DNA of 64,000 bases from Nocardia jinanensis (GTDB taxonomy: Bacteria > Actinomycetota > Actinomycetes > Mycobacteriales > Mycobacteriaceae). Shown one piece after another: positions 24,924 through 32,061 of this stretch. The first letter of the stretch is position 1; each line of letters starts with the position of its first letter. The translations under genes were made by a program, and so were the position numbers. The notes beneath the pieces were generated by a model that was not told the origin of the DNA, made no database searches, and saw only the letters and a program-made list of their open reading frames with translations. The stretch spans positions 62,001 through 126,000 of the forward strand of contig NZ_BMMH01000014.1 in assembly GCF_014645735.1 (NCBI RefSeq), written 5' to 3'.

Positions 24924-25218
24924 CCGGCGCCGGAGACCCCGGGGACTCGGCGGCCTGTCGGCCGCCGGGGCACCGGCCGCGAGCCCGAGTACCGGACACG
25001 GGTCGCCGGTACTCGGGTGCGGTTCGCGGGCCCGGCGGGCCGATATCCGCGGGCGGATGGCGCCGCCCGCACCGCGGGCCCCTACGGGATGCGATCCCGC
25101 AGATTCAAAACCTCGTACCACCAGCACCTCGCTGGTGAACTGGTCTCGCGCCGGGTACAAGGGTTGTCGTGCCCGGCGTCCGAACGACGAACGCCCACGG
25201 TGAGCAGCGGGAACAGTG
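24924..25218. other. spacer with a hairpin upstream of the leader repeats
   Basis: No gene is seen. CACCAGC (25119-25125) and GCTGGTG (25131-25137) form a perfect 7-bp hairpin with a five-base loop. The promoter of the leader-sfnG-sfnB unit is presumably in this spacer, but I cannot place a -10/-35 pair with confidence. Confidence 0.4.
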
Positions 25219-25219
25219 A

Positions 25220-25251
25220 TGCGATACTGCGATACTGCGATACTGCGATAC
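25220..25251. repeat. TGCGATAC x4 tandem repeat
   Basis: Four exact head-to-tail copies of the octamer TGCGATAC run into the first of the three leader units. An 8-base unit is not a multiple of three, so changes in copy number would shift the frame of the first leader. Confidence 0.85.
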
Positions 25252-25415
25252 CTCCGCCTTCGCTGCGGCCTCCGCGGACCGTATGTACCGGCATCAGGGA
25301 GGCTCGATGATGCGATACCTCCGCCTTCGCTGCGGTCTCCGCGGGCCGTATCCAGCAGCTCGAGGAGGCCGATGATGCGATACCTCTGCTTTCGCTGTGG
25401 CCTCCGCGACCGCAT
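25244..25415 (+). repeat. three tandem ~40-bp units encoding RYLxxRCGLR
   Basis: Units begin at 25244, 25311 and 25376 (spacing 67 and 65). Each reads TGCGATACCT then codes for RYL-x-x-RCGLR in the frame of its own upstream ATG. Units 1 and 2 differ by two synonymous changes in this part (GGC/GGT and GGA/GGG). In unit 3 the conserved Cys codon changes TGC to TGT and an extra Cys codon appears. The AGGGAGGCTCGATGA start context of sfnG is also duplicated in front of unit 2. Confidence 0.85.
25307..25375 (+). CDS. short Cys-containing leader peptide, unit 2
   Basis: ATG 25307 follows AGGGAGG with a four-base gap and opens a 22-codon frame starting MMRYLRLRCGLRGPY, ending in TGA at 25373-25375. 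That stop overlaps the ATG of the next leader (ATGA), so the two would be coupled. Arg and Cys are over-represented. I infer a regulatory rather than structural role. Confidence 0.5.
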   Translation: MMRYLRLRCGLRGPYPAARGGR

Positions 25416-25428
25416 GTTCCACAATTAG
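25372..25428 (+). CDS. short Cys-containing leader peptide, unit 3, abutting sfnG
   Basis: The 18-codon frame MMRYLCFRCGLRDRMFHN starts at ATG 25372 behind GAGGAGG and ends with TAG at 25426-25428. That TAG is part of the TAGGGAGG ribosome-binding site of sfnG (ATG 25438). A ribosome stalled at the Cys codons or terminating here would directly change access to sfnG. The first unit (from ATG 25219) is in the same frame and can read through to the same stop. Cysteine-coding leaders controlling sulfur genes are established in mycobacteria. Confidence 0.55.
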   Translation: MMRYLCFRCGLRDRMFHN

Positions 25429-25437
25429 GGAGGCTCG

Positions 25438-26553
25438 ATGAGTACTGAGAAGACCACCGACCAGATCCGGTTCGCATACTGGGTGCCCAATGTGAGCGGC
25501 GGTCTGGTGACCAGCGAGATCGAACAGCGCACCGGCTGGGATTTCGAGTACAACAAGAAGCTCGCGCAGACCGCCGAACGTAACGGGTTCGACTACGCGC
25601 TCTCCCAGGTCCGCTACACCGCGTCCTATGGTGCCGAGTTCCAGCACGAATCCACGTCGTTCAGCCTGGCGCTGCTCGGCGCCACCGAACGGCTGAAGGT
25701 GATCGCCGCTGTCCATCCGGGTCTGTGGCATCCCGCCGTGCTCGCCAAGTTCGGCGCCACCGCCGACCATCTGTCCGGCGGCCGGTTCGCCATCAACGTG
25801 GTCTCCGGCTGGTTCGCCGGGGAGTTCACCGCGCTCGGTGAGCCGTGGCTCGAACACGACGAGCGGTACCGGCGCAGCGCGGAGTTCCTCGAGGTGATCC
25901 GCAAGATCTGGACCGAGGACGAAGTGAATTACGGCGGCGATTTCTACCGTATCCGCGATTTCACCCTCAAGCCCAAACCGCTGAACACCCCGGAACGCCC
26001 GAATCCCGAACTGTTCCAGGGCGGTAACTCCAGCGCGGCCCGCCGCAACGGCGGACGCTACGCCGACTGGTATTTCTCCAACGGCAAAGATTTCGACGGC
26101 GTCACCGAACAACTCGACGATCTACGCGCGGTGGCCCGTGCTCACGACCGCGAAGTGAATTTCGGGCTCAACGGCTTCATCATCGCCCGGGATACCGAGC
26201 GCGAAGCCCGCGACACCCTGCGCGAGATCATCGAGAAGGCGAACAAGCCCGCGGTCGAGGGTTTCCGGGACGCGGTGCAGCAGGCCGGTGCCTCGACCCG
26301 CGACGGTAAAGGGATGTGGGCGGACTCGAGTTTCGAGGATCTGGTTCAGTACAACGACGGTTTCCGGACACAGTTGATCGGCACGCCCGAGCAGGTCGCC
26401 GAGCGGATCGTCGCCTACCGCGAACTCGGCGTGGACCTGATCCTGGGCGGTTTCCTGCACTTCCAGGAGGAGATCGAGTACTTCGGCGCCAAGGTGCTGC
26501 CGCTGGTGCGCGAACTGGAGGCGGCGCGGCGTCCCGCCGCGGTGGGGCGATGA
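25438..26553 (+). CDS. sfnG: dimethylsulfone monooxygenase SfnG
   Basis: The 371-residue FMNH2-dependent oxygenase converts dimethylsulfone to methanesulfinate and formaldehyde. The match to SfnG is strong: IRFAYWVPNVSGGLVTSEIEQRTGW, GAEFQHESTSFSLALLGAT, INVVSGWFAGEFTALGEPWLEHDERYRRSAEFL, LFQGGNSSAARRN, WADSSFEDLVQYNDGFRTQLIGTPEQVAERI and LGGFLHFQEEIEYFGAKVLPLVRELE. The fold is that of bacterial luciferase. Start ATG 25438 follows GGGAGG. It is coupled to the SfnB-like gene by ATGA. Translation is probably governed by the Cys leader peptides directly upstream. Confidence 0.93.
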   Translation: MSTEKTTDQIRFAYWVPNVSGGLVTSEIEQRTGWDFEYNKKLAQTAERNGFDYALSQVRYTASYGAEFQHESTSFSLALLGATERLKVIAAVHPGLWHPAVLAKFGATADHLSGGRFAINVVSGWFAGEFTALGEPWLEHDERYRRSAEFLEVIRKIWTEDEVNYGGDFYRIRDFTLKPKPLNTPERPNPELFQGGNSSAARRNGGRYADWYFSNGKDFDGVTEQLDDLRAVARAHDREVNFGLNGFIIARDTEREARDTLREIIEKANKPAVEGFRDAVQQAGASTRDGKGMWADSSFEDLVQYNDGFRTQLIGTPEQVAERIVAYRELGVDLILGGFLHFQEEIEYFGAKVLPLVRELEAARRPAAVGR

Positions 26554-27764
26554 CCGCCGTCGGGGCCGCGCGCATCGCCTCGGCGCAGCAGGCCCGCACG
26601 GTCGCCGCGGAACTCGCGGCGGAATTCGCGGTGGACGCCGCCCACCGCGACCGGGAGCGCGCGCTGCCCTTCGCCGAGGTGCGCAAACTGGCGGCCAGTG
26701 GTCTGCTGGCCGTGACGGTGCCGGCGATCCACGGTGGGGCCGAGCTACCACCCAGTGCGGTCGCCGAGGTGGTGCGGCTGCTGGCGATCGCCGATCCGAA
26801 TATCGCGCAGATCCCGCACAGCCACTTCGTCTACGTGAACCTGCTGAAACTGGCCGGTTCCACCGAACAGCAGCGCCGCTATCTGACCGGTGTACTGGAC
26901 GGCGCGCAGATCGCGAACGCGCAGTCCGAGCGCGGCGGCGCGACGGTCGCCGATATCGCCACCACGGTCCGGCCACTCGCGGGCGGGCAGCAGTTCCGGA
27001 TCGACGGGGTCAAGTACTACTGCACCGGTTCACTGTTCGCCGACGTCCTGGCCGTACTCACGAAACTGGACGACCCCGGCGGCGTATCCGGGCTTCCGTC
27101 CGGCCAGTACGTCGCGTTCCTCCCGGCCGATACACCGGGGGTCCGGATCGTGGACGACTGGAACGGGTTCGGTCAGCGCACCACCGGTAGTGGGACGGTG
27201 TCGTTCGACAGCGTCGTGGTCGAGCGCGATCAGCTCGTCGCCCGCTCCGCCGCCGTGGACGAGCCCACCGCCTACGGTGCCTCCGCGCAACTGCTGCACG
27301 CCGCGATAGACGCCGGAATCGCCCGCGGCGCGCTCACCACCGCCGCCGGATTCGCCCGGAACAAGAGCCGGCCGTGGTTCGAGGCGCAGGTGCACCGGGC
27401 GATCGACGATCCGCTGCTCATCCAGCGTTTCGGCGAACTGGCCGTGACCGTATCGGCGGCCGAGGCCACGCTGGCGGTCGCCGGCGCGGCAGTGGACGCC
27501 GCACTCGGCGCTCCGGATCAGGTGGCCGACGCCTCGATCGCCGTCGCCACCGCCAAGATACTGGCCGATCGGGCCGCGACCGAGGTGTCCAGCGCACTGT
27601 TCGAGGTCAGCGGGACGCGTAGTGCGGCCGACGATCTCAACCTGCACCACTTCTGGCGCAATGCCCGGACCCACACCCTGCACGACCCGGTCCGGTGGAA
27701 ATACCAGCACATCGGCCGAACCCTGCTGCACGGCAGTCCACCGCCATTGCACGGCGTGATCTGA
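26550..27764 (+). CDS. sfnB: SfnB-family sulfur acquisition oxidoreductase
   Basis: The 404-residue acyl-CoA-dehydrogenase-fold flavoprotein carries SfnB/DszC-like features: GLLAVTVPAIHGGAELPPSAVAEVVRLLA, PNIAQIPHSHFVYVNLLKLAGS, NAQSERGGATVADIAT, GVKYYCTGSLFADVLAV, WNGFGQRTTGSGTVSFDSV and the C-terminal HHFWRNARTHTLHDPVRWK block. Members accompany SfnG in dimethylsulfone/methanesulfinate use; a flavin oxygenase role is likely, but the individual reaction is not settled. It overlaps sfnG by four bases and ends the operon. A GC-rich sequence follows the stop but no clean terminator is seen. Confidence 0.85.
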   Translation: MTAVGAARIASAQQARTVAAELAAEFAVDAAHRDRERALPFAEVRKLAASGLLAVTVPAIHGGAELPPSAVAEVVRLLAIADPNIAQIPHSHFVYVNLLKLAGSTEQQRRYLTGVLDGAQIANAQSERGGATVADIATTVRPLAGGQQFRIDGVKYYCTGSLFADVLAVLTKLDDPGGVSGLPSGQYVAFLPADTPGVRIVDDWNGFGQRTTGSGTVSFDSVVVERDQLVARSAAVDEPTAYGASAQLLHAAIDAGIARGALTTAAGFARNKSRPWFEAQVHRAIDDPLLIQRFGELAVTVSAAEATLAVAGAAVDAALGAPDQVADASIAVATAKILADRAATEVSSALFEVSGTRSAADDLNLHHFWRNARTHTLHDPVRWKYQHIGRTLLHGSPPPLHGVI

Positions 27765-27802
27765 CCCGGACGACGGCCGGCCCGGCGGGCTGTGCCGATC
27801 GG

Positions 27803-28393
27803 TCAGCGGGACGCCGTCGCACCCTCCGGATGTACCGGATGTCTCCCCTCGGCGAATTCCTCGACGATCTTCGCGCAGAACGCGGGCAGGTCGCGGGGGT
27901 TGCGGCTGGACACCAGCCCGCGGTCGTTCACCACTTCCTCGTCGACGACGGTGCCACCGGCGTTGCGGATATCGGTTCGCACGCTGGGGTAGGAGGTAAG
28001 GGTGCGGCCGCGTACCACGTCCGCTTCCACCAGGGTCCACGGGCCGTGGCAGATCACGCCGACCGGTTTACCGGTGGCGAAGAAGTCCCGGACGAAGGCC
28101 ACGGCCGATTCGTCCTGGCGAAGTTTGTCCGGGTTCGTGGTGCCGCCCGGTAACAACAGGGCATCGAATTCGCCGGGGCTGCATTCGCCGACGACCCGGT
28201 CCACCGCGAAGGTGTCACCTTTCTCCACATCGTGGTTCATGGCCTGGATACGGCCGGGCCGCAGCGAGACCAGCGCGGTGCTCGCACCGGCGTCTTCGAC
28301 GGCCGACCGGGGCTGGACGAGTTCTGCCTGCTCCACGCCGTCGGTCGCGAGAACCGCGATTCGCCGTCCGGTCAGGTTGTGCTGCTGCGCCAT
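27803..28393 (-). CDS. PfpI/DJ-1 family protein (type 1 glutamine amidotransferase-like)
   Basis: The 196-residue protein has the DJ-1/PfpI fold: RRIAVLATDGVEQAELVQP with the active-site Glu, ALLLPGGTTNPDKLRQD, and the nucleophile elbow GVICHGPWTLVEADVVRG with the catalytic Cys followed by His. The C-terminal NPRDLPAFCAKIVEEF is typical of the general stress protein/deglycase subgroup (YhbO-like). It may act as a chaperone, glyoxalase or deglycase. ATG 28393 follows AAGGAG. It diverges from dps, another stress gene, across 179 bases. Confidence 0.87.
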   Translation of the reverse strand: MAQQHNLTGRRIAVLATDGVEQAELVQPRSAVEDAGASTALVSLRPGRIQAMNHDVEKGDTFAVDRVVGECSPGEFDALLLPGGTTNPDKLRQDESAVAFVRDFFATGKPVGVICHGPWTLVEADVVRGRTLTSYPSVRTDIRNAGGTVVDEEVVNDRGLVSSRNPRDLPAFCAKIVEEFAEGRHPVHPEGATASR

Positions 28394-28572
28394 ATCGTGC
28401 TCCTTCCGTCGCGGATTCGGTCTGCCTGGCGGCCTACCCGTGCTCATGGCGGCGAAACCTGGGTCCGGCGGCGCGCAGTGGTGTCGCGCACAGCCGGTCC
28501 GGTCGCTGATTCGACCGCGGATGTCCGGGTAGTCGCCCGGTGTCCGGCGAACGAGAAGAAAGGCATTCGACG

Positions 28573-29052
28573 ATGAACGTCCCTATCAAGAGCACCCTCG
28601 ACCCGGAGCAGCAGCACATCACCGGCGAGGCGTTACGTGCCACGGTCATCGACCTCATCGATCTGTCGCTGATCGCCAAACAGGCCCACTGGAATGTCCT
28701 CGGCCGTAATTTCCGCTCTGTCCATCTCGCCTTGGACGAGCTGGTGACCGCGGCCCGTGAGTTCACCGACGACGCCGCCGAACGCGCGACCTCCATCGGT
28801 GTCAGCCCGGACGGCCGTGCCGCCACCGTCGCCAAGGAGGCCGCCGGTCTGGCGTTTCCCGACGGCTGGCAGCAGGACACCGATGTCATCGAGGCCATCG
28901 TCAAGAACCTCAGCACGGTTATCGTCCGCCTGCGGGAGCGCATCGAGGTCACCGAGAAGGCGGATCCGGTGAGCCAGGATCTGCTCATCACGATCGCGGC
29001 CCGACTCGAACAGTTGCACTGGATGTGGCAGGCTCAGCTCTCCTCCGCCTGA
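28573..29052 (+). CDS. dps: Dps-family DNA-protecting ferritin-like protein
   Basis: This 159-residue four-helix protein forms a dodecamer that stores iron and protects DNA. The intersubunit ferroxidase ligands are visible in KQAHWNVLGRNFRSVHLALDELVTAAREFTDDAAERA (two His, Asp and Glu), and the QLHWMWQAQL helix lies at the C-terminus. The start is ATG 28573, with an A/G-rich ribosome-binding site. There is no extended Lys-rich tail. It stands alone downstream of the divergent PfpI gene. Confidence 0.9.
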   Translation: MNVPIKSTLDPEQQHITGEALRATVIDLIDLSLIAKQAHWNVLGRNFRSVHLALDELVTAAREFTDDAAERATSIGVSPDGRAATVAKEAAGLAFPDGWQQDTDVIEAIVKNLSTVIVRLRERIEVTEKADPVSQDLLITIAARLEQLHWMWQAQLSSA

Positions 29053-29158
29053 TCACGTCGTCCCGCGCTCGCGCGGCTCGGCGGGCACAGCGCCGAGTCG
29101 AGTCGACCACACATGTCGGCAGCGCTGCGATCGGGCCGGGGTACGAGGAGGTGTGAGA

Positions 29159-29989
29159 GTGGTTCGGATTTCCGGATCGCCTTATGGGCTGAGTGCGGGC
29201 CCGGACGGCGCCCTGTGGTTCACCATGGCGACCGAGGGCGCCGTCGGCAGGTATCTGGACGGCGAGGTCCGGACCTTCGCACTCGAACCCTCCGCGGGAC
29301 AGCCGACGGTGATCGTGCCGGGACCCGACCGGGCCATGTGGTTCACCGAGTTCCGCGGGGACCGGATCGGCCGCATCGCTGGGGAAGGCGATGCGACCTG
29401 GTTCCCGGCACGATCTCCGTACGGCATCACCGCGGGCCCGGACGGCGCTGTGTGGTTCACCGAGCTCCAGGCCGACAGAATCGGCCGGCTGACCGTGGAC
29501 GGTGAGTTGACCCGGTTCGACGCGGCGGGCATGCCGTCGATGATCACCACCGGGTCCGACGGCGCGCTCTGGTACACGCTCAATCAGGGCAATGCGATAG
29601 GCCGGATCGACCCGGCCGACGGCACCACGGCCGTATACCCGTTACCGACCGGACATGCGATGCCGGTCGGTATCACCGCGGGCCCCGATGACGCGCTGTG
29701 GTTCGTGGAGATCGGTGCGGGGCAGGTCGGGCGGATCGGGGTCGACGGCACGATCACCGAGTTCCCGCTACCCGACCGCGAATCCAAGCCACACGCCATC
29801 GTCACGGGCCCGGATGGTGCCCTCTGGTTCACCGAATGGGCGACGACCCGGCTCGGCCGGATAACCACCGAGGGCACGATCACCGAAACCGATCTGCCCG
29901 GATCCGAACCACACGGGGTCACGGTCGGACCGGACGGTGCGCTGTGGGTGGCTATGGAATCGGGCAGCCTGGAACGCATCGCGGTCTGA
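29159..29989 (+). CDS. vgb: virginiamycin B lyase-like seven-bladed propeller
   Basis: The protein of about 276 residues consists of repeated blades with the core GPDGALWFTE, seven in all, as in Vgb, which linearises streptogramin B by C-O cleavage. The catalytic region is kept: PHAIVTGPDGALWFTEW and EPHGVTVGPDGALWV provide the His/Glu set. There is no signal peptide, in line with a cytosolic resistance enzyme; many environmental homologues have unproven substrates. GAGGAG at 29145-29150 favours GTG 29159; GTG 29153 in the same frame is only two bases away from it. Confidence 0.8.
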   Translation: MVRISGSPYGLSAGPDGALWFTMATEGAVGRYLDGEVRTFALEPSAGQPTVIVPGPDRAMWFTEFRGDRIGRIAGEGDATWFPARSPYGITAGPDGAVWFTELQADRIGRLTVDGELTRFDAAGMPSMITTGSDGALWYTLNQGNAIGRIDPADGTTAVYPLPTGHAMPVGITAGPDDALWFVEIGAGQVGRIGVDGTITEFPLPDRESKPHAIVTGPDGALWFTEWATTRLGRITTEGTITETDLPGSEPHGVTVGPDGALWVAMESGSLERIAV

Positions 29990-30031
29990 GTTCCGCGGCG
30001 TGACACCGCCGGATCCGCGGGGCCGCTGGGT

Positions 30032-30367
30032 ATGCTGCCGAATATGGCACGGATCTGGTCGGTGGTCGCACATGGGGTGAACCTCGTTCAGCTCACGTGG
30101 GTCGCCGTGCTGGCCCTCGCCATGACCGTATCGCTGTTGAGCGACGGTCCCACCGCCGTTGTCGGCGCCGCGGTCGCGGTCGCCGTGCTGCTCGGCCTCG
30201 CCGACCATGGTCTGCGCCCCGGGCTCCACGGCCCGGCCGAGCCCGCCACCGGCCCCTCCCGCGATGAGCGGCGACTACGCGGCGCGTTCCGCAGGCAGAG
30301 CGCGCCCGATACTCCCGGTCGTCCCCGCCTGCCCCGAGCACCCGGACAGGTTCCGGCCGCCGCGTAA
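30032..30367 (+). CDS. DUF6412-like small membrane protein
   Basis: The 111-residue protein has two hydrophobic helices (LVQLTWVAVLALAMTVSLL and AVVGAAVAVAVLLGLADHGL) and a Pro/Arg-rich cytosolic tail. This layout and its location immediately before a YidC paralogue match DUF6412 in actinobacteria, whose function is unknown. ATG 30044 is an alternative start four codons in. The neighbour suggests a link to membrane insertion, which is inference. Confidence 0.65.
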   Translation: MLPNMARIWSVVAHGVNLVQLTWVAVLALAMTVSLLSDGPTAVVGAAVAVAVLLGLADHGLRPGLHGPAEPATGPSRDERRLRGAFRRQSAPDTPGRPRLPRAPGQVPAAA

Positions 30368-30484
30368 CGCTTCAGCGTTACGTCGGCCCAGTCGGCCTGT
30401 CCTTCGGCGCCGCCCCGCAGTGGGAGCGGTGCCCGATCCGCACCCGCCGCGGACTTCCGCGCGGTGCAGCGAAGAGGTGCTCTC

Positions 30485-31426
30485 GTGCTCGATTTCATCT
30501 ATTACCCCGTATCCGCGATTCTCTGGTTGTGGCATACGGTTTTCGGGGCCGTACTGGGTCCCGGCAGCGGCTTCGCCTGGGCGTTGTCCGTGGTGTTCCT
30601 GGTTTTCACCATCCGCCTGCTCCTGCTGAAACCCGCGATCGAACAGATCCGCACCGCCCGCCGGATGCAGGAACTGCGGCCACAGCTGGACAAGCTGCGC
30701 AAGGAGCACGCCGGTGATCGCGGCGCACAGGCGGCGGCGATGCAGAAATTGCAGCAGGAACACGGTTTCAACCCGCTGATGGGCTGCCTGCCCGCGCTGG
30801 TGCAGCTGCCGGTGTTCCTGGGTCTCTATCACGTACTGCAATCGTTCGACCGCACCGGAACGGGGTTCGGCAAGCTCGGTATGACCCCGGAGGCCAACGC
30901 CGCCACCCCCAACTATTTCTTCGACGTCGCCGATGTCCAGTCCTTTCTCGGTGCCCGGCTCTTCGGCACGCCGATCTCCGCGGCGATCGCCAGCCCCGAC
31001 AGTGCCCTGGAGTCCTTCGCCGCGCACGGGTCCGTACCGACGATGGCCGGTATCGCGATCGTGGCGGTCCCGCTGATGGTGGTGGCGAGCCTGGCCACTC
31101 ATCTCAACGCGCGTGCGTCGGTAGCACGGCAGGATCCGGCGGCGGCCGCGAACCCGCAGATGGCGCTCATGAACACGCTGATGCTGTGGGTGTTCCCGCT
31201 CGGTGCGCTGCTGGGTGGCCCGCTACTGATGATCGCGATCCTCCTCTATTGGGTGGCGAACAACCTGTGGACCTACGGACAGCAGCATCTGGTGTTCGCC
31301 CGGATGGACCGAGAAGCGCAAAAGGAATCGGAAGCCGTCGAATCGTCGGAGGCGAATGCGCCACAGCCGGGTGCGCGACCGGCTTCCCGGCCGAAATCCG
31401 GGCGTCGCCGGGGCCGCGCCCGCTGA
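30485..31426 (+). CDS. yidC: YidC/Oxa1-family membrane insertase paralogue
   Basis: The 313-residue membrane protein has the Oxa1 core: IYYPVSAILWLWHTVFG, VVFLVFTIRLLLLKP with the conserved Arg in the membrane-facing groove, a Lys/Gln-rich coiled region (MQELRPQLDKLRKEH), GFNPLMGCLPALVQLPVFLGLYHVL, and MLWVFPLGALLGGPLLMIAILLYWVANNLWTYGQQ. A basic C-terminal tail (SGRRRGRAR) may bind ribosomes. The canonical chromosomal yidC lies with rnpA/rpmH near the origin, so this copy beside a DUF6412-type gene is likely a secondary paralogue. GTG 30485 is preceded by GAAGAGG. Confidence 0.9.
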   Translation: MLDFIYYPVSAILWLWHTVFGAVLGPGSGFAWALSVVFLVFTIRLLLLKPAIEQIRTARRMQELRPQLDKLRKEHAGDRGAQAAAMQKLQQEHGFNPLMGCLPALVQLPVFLGLYHVLQSFDRTGTGFGKLGMTPEANAATPNYFFDVADVQSFLGARLFGTPISAAIASPDSALESFAAHGSVPTMAGIAIVAVPLMVVASLATHLNARASVARQDPAAAANPQMALMNTLMLWVFPLGALLGGPLLMIAILLYWVANNLWTYGQQHLVFARMDREAQKESEAVESSEANAPQPGARPASRPKSGRRRGRAR

Positions 31427-31432
31427 ACCGGC

Positions 31433-32023
31433 TCAGCGGCGGTGACCCACCGCCGGCAGGATCGCCTGGTCGACGATATCGGTGAGGGTCTGCTCGCCGG
31501 GTAGCGCGCCGGAGTCCAAGGAGCACTTCAGGACGAGCGCCTCGCCGATATCGAGGACCACGGGTGTGAGCAGTGCGGGGTCGATATCGCCTGTGTCCGC
31601 GTAGTGCCGCAGGACAGTGCCGGTGAACCGGCCGCCCTTGGGCTCGAACACTCGGGTGTAGATGGACTCGGCCAGTTCCGGATAGCGCTCGCGCTCGGCG
31701 AGGATCGCGCCCGTGGCCCGCGCCGTGGGAGTGGCCAGCCAGGTCACCATGAGCCGTAGCGCCTCGACCAGATCGCCGCGCAGCTCGCCGGTGGGTGCCG
31801 CGGTCGGGCTCTCCTGCGGGAACTCCGCTTCCAGGGCATCCAGCAGGATTGCCTGCGGGGTGTCCCAGCGCCGGTACAGCGAGGTTTTCGCGATACCGGC
31901 GCGCTGCGCGATCCCGTCCATCGTGAGTTTGCCCATCCCCACGTCGATGACCTCCTCGACCACGGCGGTATGCACGGCCGCCACCACTTCGGCATCGCTG
32001 CGGCGGCCACGTGTTCCGGGCAT
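31433..32023 (-). CDS. TetR/AcrR-family regulator of the GH39-like operon
   Basis: The 196-residue protein has an N-terminal TetR domain (VVEEVIDVGMGKLTMDGIAQRAGIAKTSLYRRWDTPQAILLDAL) and a C-terminal TetR_C ligand domain (LRLMVTWLATPTARATGAILAERERYPELAESIYTRV). It lies 38 bases downstream of the GH39-like gene in the same direction, so it is probably the second gene of that operon and autoregulatory. The 20-bp palindrome before the operon is the likely operator. The ligand may be a plant- or host-derived glycoside, which is speculative. Confidence 0.87.
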   Translation of the reverse strand: MPGTRGRRSDAEVVAAVHTAVVEEVIDVGMGKLTMDGIAQRAGIAKTSLYRRWDTPQAILLDALEAEFPQESPTAAPTGELRGDLVEALRLMVTWLATPTARATGAILAERERYPELAESIYTRVFEPKGGRFTGTVLRHYADTGDIDPALLTPVVLDIGEALVLKCSLDSGALPGEQTLTDIVDQAILPAVGHRR

Positions 32024-32061
32024 AGGACCCTCCGGTATCGCGCGGGACTGACCCGTGCAGA

